Assembly (NCBI GenBank): GCA_012800195.1
Contig: JAAZJU010000063.1
Span: 1 to 34,233, forward strand
DNA length: 34,233 nucleotides
Direction of reading: 5' to 3'
Origin: Clostridia bacterium
Lineage (GTDB): Bacteria > Bacillota > Peptococcia > Peptococcales > BICA1-8
Of this stretch, positions 33,261 through 34,233 are shown one piece after another. Positions within the stretch are counted from its first letter, which is position 1; every line of letters begins with the position of its first letter. The notes below the pieces were generated by a model, which saw only the letters and a list, made by a program, of their open reading frames with translations, was not told the origin of the DNA and searched no databases. A program made the translations under genes and the position numbers.

Positions 33261-34233
33261 ATGTATCAGGTAAAAATACCTTACGGTGACAAGTATCTAA
33301 CTGCCGAAGTTCCCCATGAATATAAAAATGTCTCAATATCTGAAGAAACTCTAAGCTATACTAGTAGTGAAGAAATAGAAAGAGCTATAAAAAATCCAAT
33401 AGGAGCTTCTTTTGAAGATTTTAGAGGGGCTAAAAATGTGGTGATTGCTACAAGTGACCTAACTAGACCGGTACCTAATAATCTGATTTTACCACCACTT
33501 TTAGCTCAACTAGAAAAGGTTGGTGTTACAAAAGATAACATAACAATTATTATTGGTACAGGTTTGCATGAAGTTGCAACCGTCGAAGAAATGAAGGAAA
33601 TAATTGGGGAAAGTTATGAAGAATTAAAGGTGATTTCCCATGATGCTTGGGATGATGAAAATTTAGTTTCTCTTGGCCATACTTCTAGAGGTACACCCAT
33701 TATTATCAATAAACATTATATAGAAGCCGATAAGAAAATTCTCTTAGGGGTTATTGACCCTCACCAATTTGCAGGTTTTAGTGGTGGTGCCAAAGGAGTT
33801 AGTATTGCTTTAGGTGGTGATAAGTTAGTTCAAACTAATCACTCTATGTTAACTCATCCTAAAGCTAGCTTAGGAAATATGGATGGTAATCCTATCAGAG
33901 AAGATATAGATGAGATTGGTTCCAAAGTCGGTATTGATATGATTGTAAATGTTGTTTTAAATAGTAAGAAAGAAGTTGTTCATGCTGTAGCTGGTCATTA
34001 CCTTGAAGCTCATAAGGTGGGCGTAGAAAAAGCACAAGAAGTTCTACAGGTTAAATTAGATGAACCAGCGGACTTAGTTATTGCTGGTAGTGGAGGCTTT
34101 CCTAAAGATATTAACCTATATCAAGCTCAAAAGGCACTACTTCATGCAGCAATTGCAGTCAAACAAGGTGGTACTATAGTTTTAGCTGCTGAATGTAGGG
34201 AGGGTGTAGGTTCAGACCGCTTTACCAATACCA
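33261..34233 (+). CDS. larA: LarA-type nickel-pincer racemase, 5' part (3' end outside window)
   Basis: The frame is open from ATG 33261 (GAGGTG upstream) to the end of the window, 324 residues of an expected 420-430. It belongs to the LarA family (DUF2088), racemases or epimerases of 2-hydroxy acids that use a nickel-pincer nucleotide covalently held by lysine. The residues corresponding to Lactobacillus plantarum LarA His108, His174, Lys184 and His200 are His103 (GTGLHE), His168 (DPHQFAGFSG), Lys178 (GGAKG) and His194 (TNHSML), all present. LarA needs LarB, LarC and LarE to make its cofactor; none is in the window. Lactate is only one possible substrate for the family. Confidence 0.88.
   Translation, partial: MYQVKIPYGDKYLTAEVPHEYKNVSISEETLSYTSSEEIERAIKNPIGASFEDFRGAKNVVIATSDLTRPVPNNLILPPLLAQLEKVGVTKDNITIIIGTGLHEVATVEEMKEIIGESYEELKVISHDAWDDENLVSLGHTSRGTPIIINKHYIEADKKILLGVIDPHQFAGFSGGAKGVSIALGGDKLVQTNHSMLTHPKASLGNMDGNPIREDIDEIGSKVGIDMIVNVVLNSKKEVVHAVAGHYLEAHKVGVEKAQEVLQVKLDEPADLVIAGSGGFPKDINLYQAQKALLHAAIAVKQGGTIVLAAECREGVGSDRFTNT

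Overview
The window is AT-rich and reads as the chromosome of an endospore-forming, probably anaerobic Gram-positive bacterium of the class Clostridia. The evidence is spoVS, spoVK and a PdaB-like polysaccharide deacetylase, GGAGG-type ribosome binding sites, GTG and TTG starts, Rho-independent terminators with U tails, and protein sequences closest to Bacillus/Clostridium families. Every gene I accept is on the + strand. I cannot name the species. No rRNA, tRNA, CRISPR array, insertion sequence or prophage was seen.

Layout. (1) 1-2312: the 3' part of rny (RNase Y), then ymdB and spoVS; spoVS has a near-consensus sigma-H promoter. (2) 2341-4127: a translationally tight pair, an M19 dipeptidase and a PHP-domain phosphoesterase. 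(3) 4314-11399: a small coiled-coil protein, then a late cobamide-assembly cluster, cobU-cobQ-cbiB-cobS-pduX-cobD-cobC, closing with a DUF1232 protein. PduX and CobD make the aminopropanol phosphate arm, CbiB attaches it, CobQ amidates the ring, CobU activates it, CobS joins the lower-ligand nucleoside and CobC removes the phosphate. No cobT and no cobalamin riboswitch are visible. (4) 11486-15942: guaB, a PdaB-like deacetylase, an Orn/Lys/Arg decarboxylase and a 61-residue protein, most separated by terminators. (5) 16026-23720: miaB, a YlbF/YmcA (Ric) family gene, mutS, mutL, miaA and hfq, an RNA-modification, mismatch-repair and RNA-chaperone block. (6) 23801-28376: a YdcF-like protein, a 60-residue protein, a 380-bp non-coding stretch, a WG-repeat lipoprotein, spoVK and a small membrane protein. 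(7) 28455-34233: an unusually long hflX, a YnbB-type PLP enzyme, a DUF456 membrane protein, ddl and the 5' part of a larA-like gene.

From memory, the backbone (rny-ymdB-spoVS ... miaB-ric-mutS-mutL ... miaA-hfq ... spoVK-hflX-ynbB) follows the Bacillus subtilis order, with the cobamide and guaB blocks placed inside it. RNase Y and a Ric-family protein, which act together in B. subtilis, both lie in the window.

The observations most worth a second look are: HflX carries a roughly 185-residue N-terminal extension with a complete JAMM/RadC-type metal motif; CobQ has serine where the glutaminase nucleophile cysteine should be; spoVS has a sigma-H promoter; the Ric-family protein ends in a four-cysteine tail; and guaB is followed by a tandem pair of identical 14-bp palindromes.
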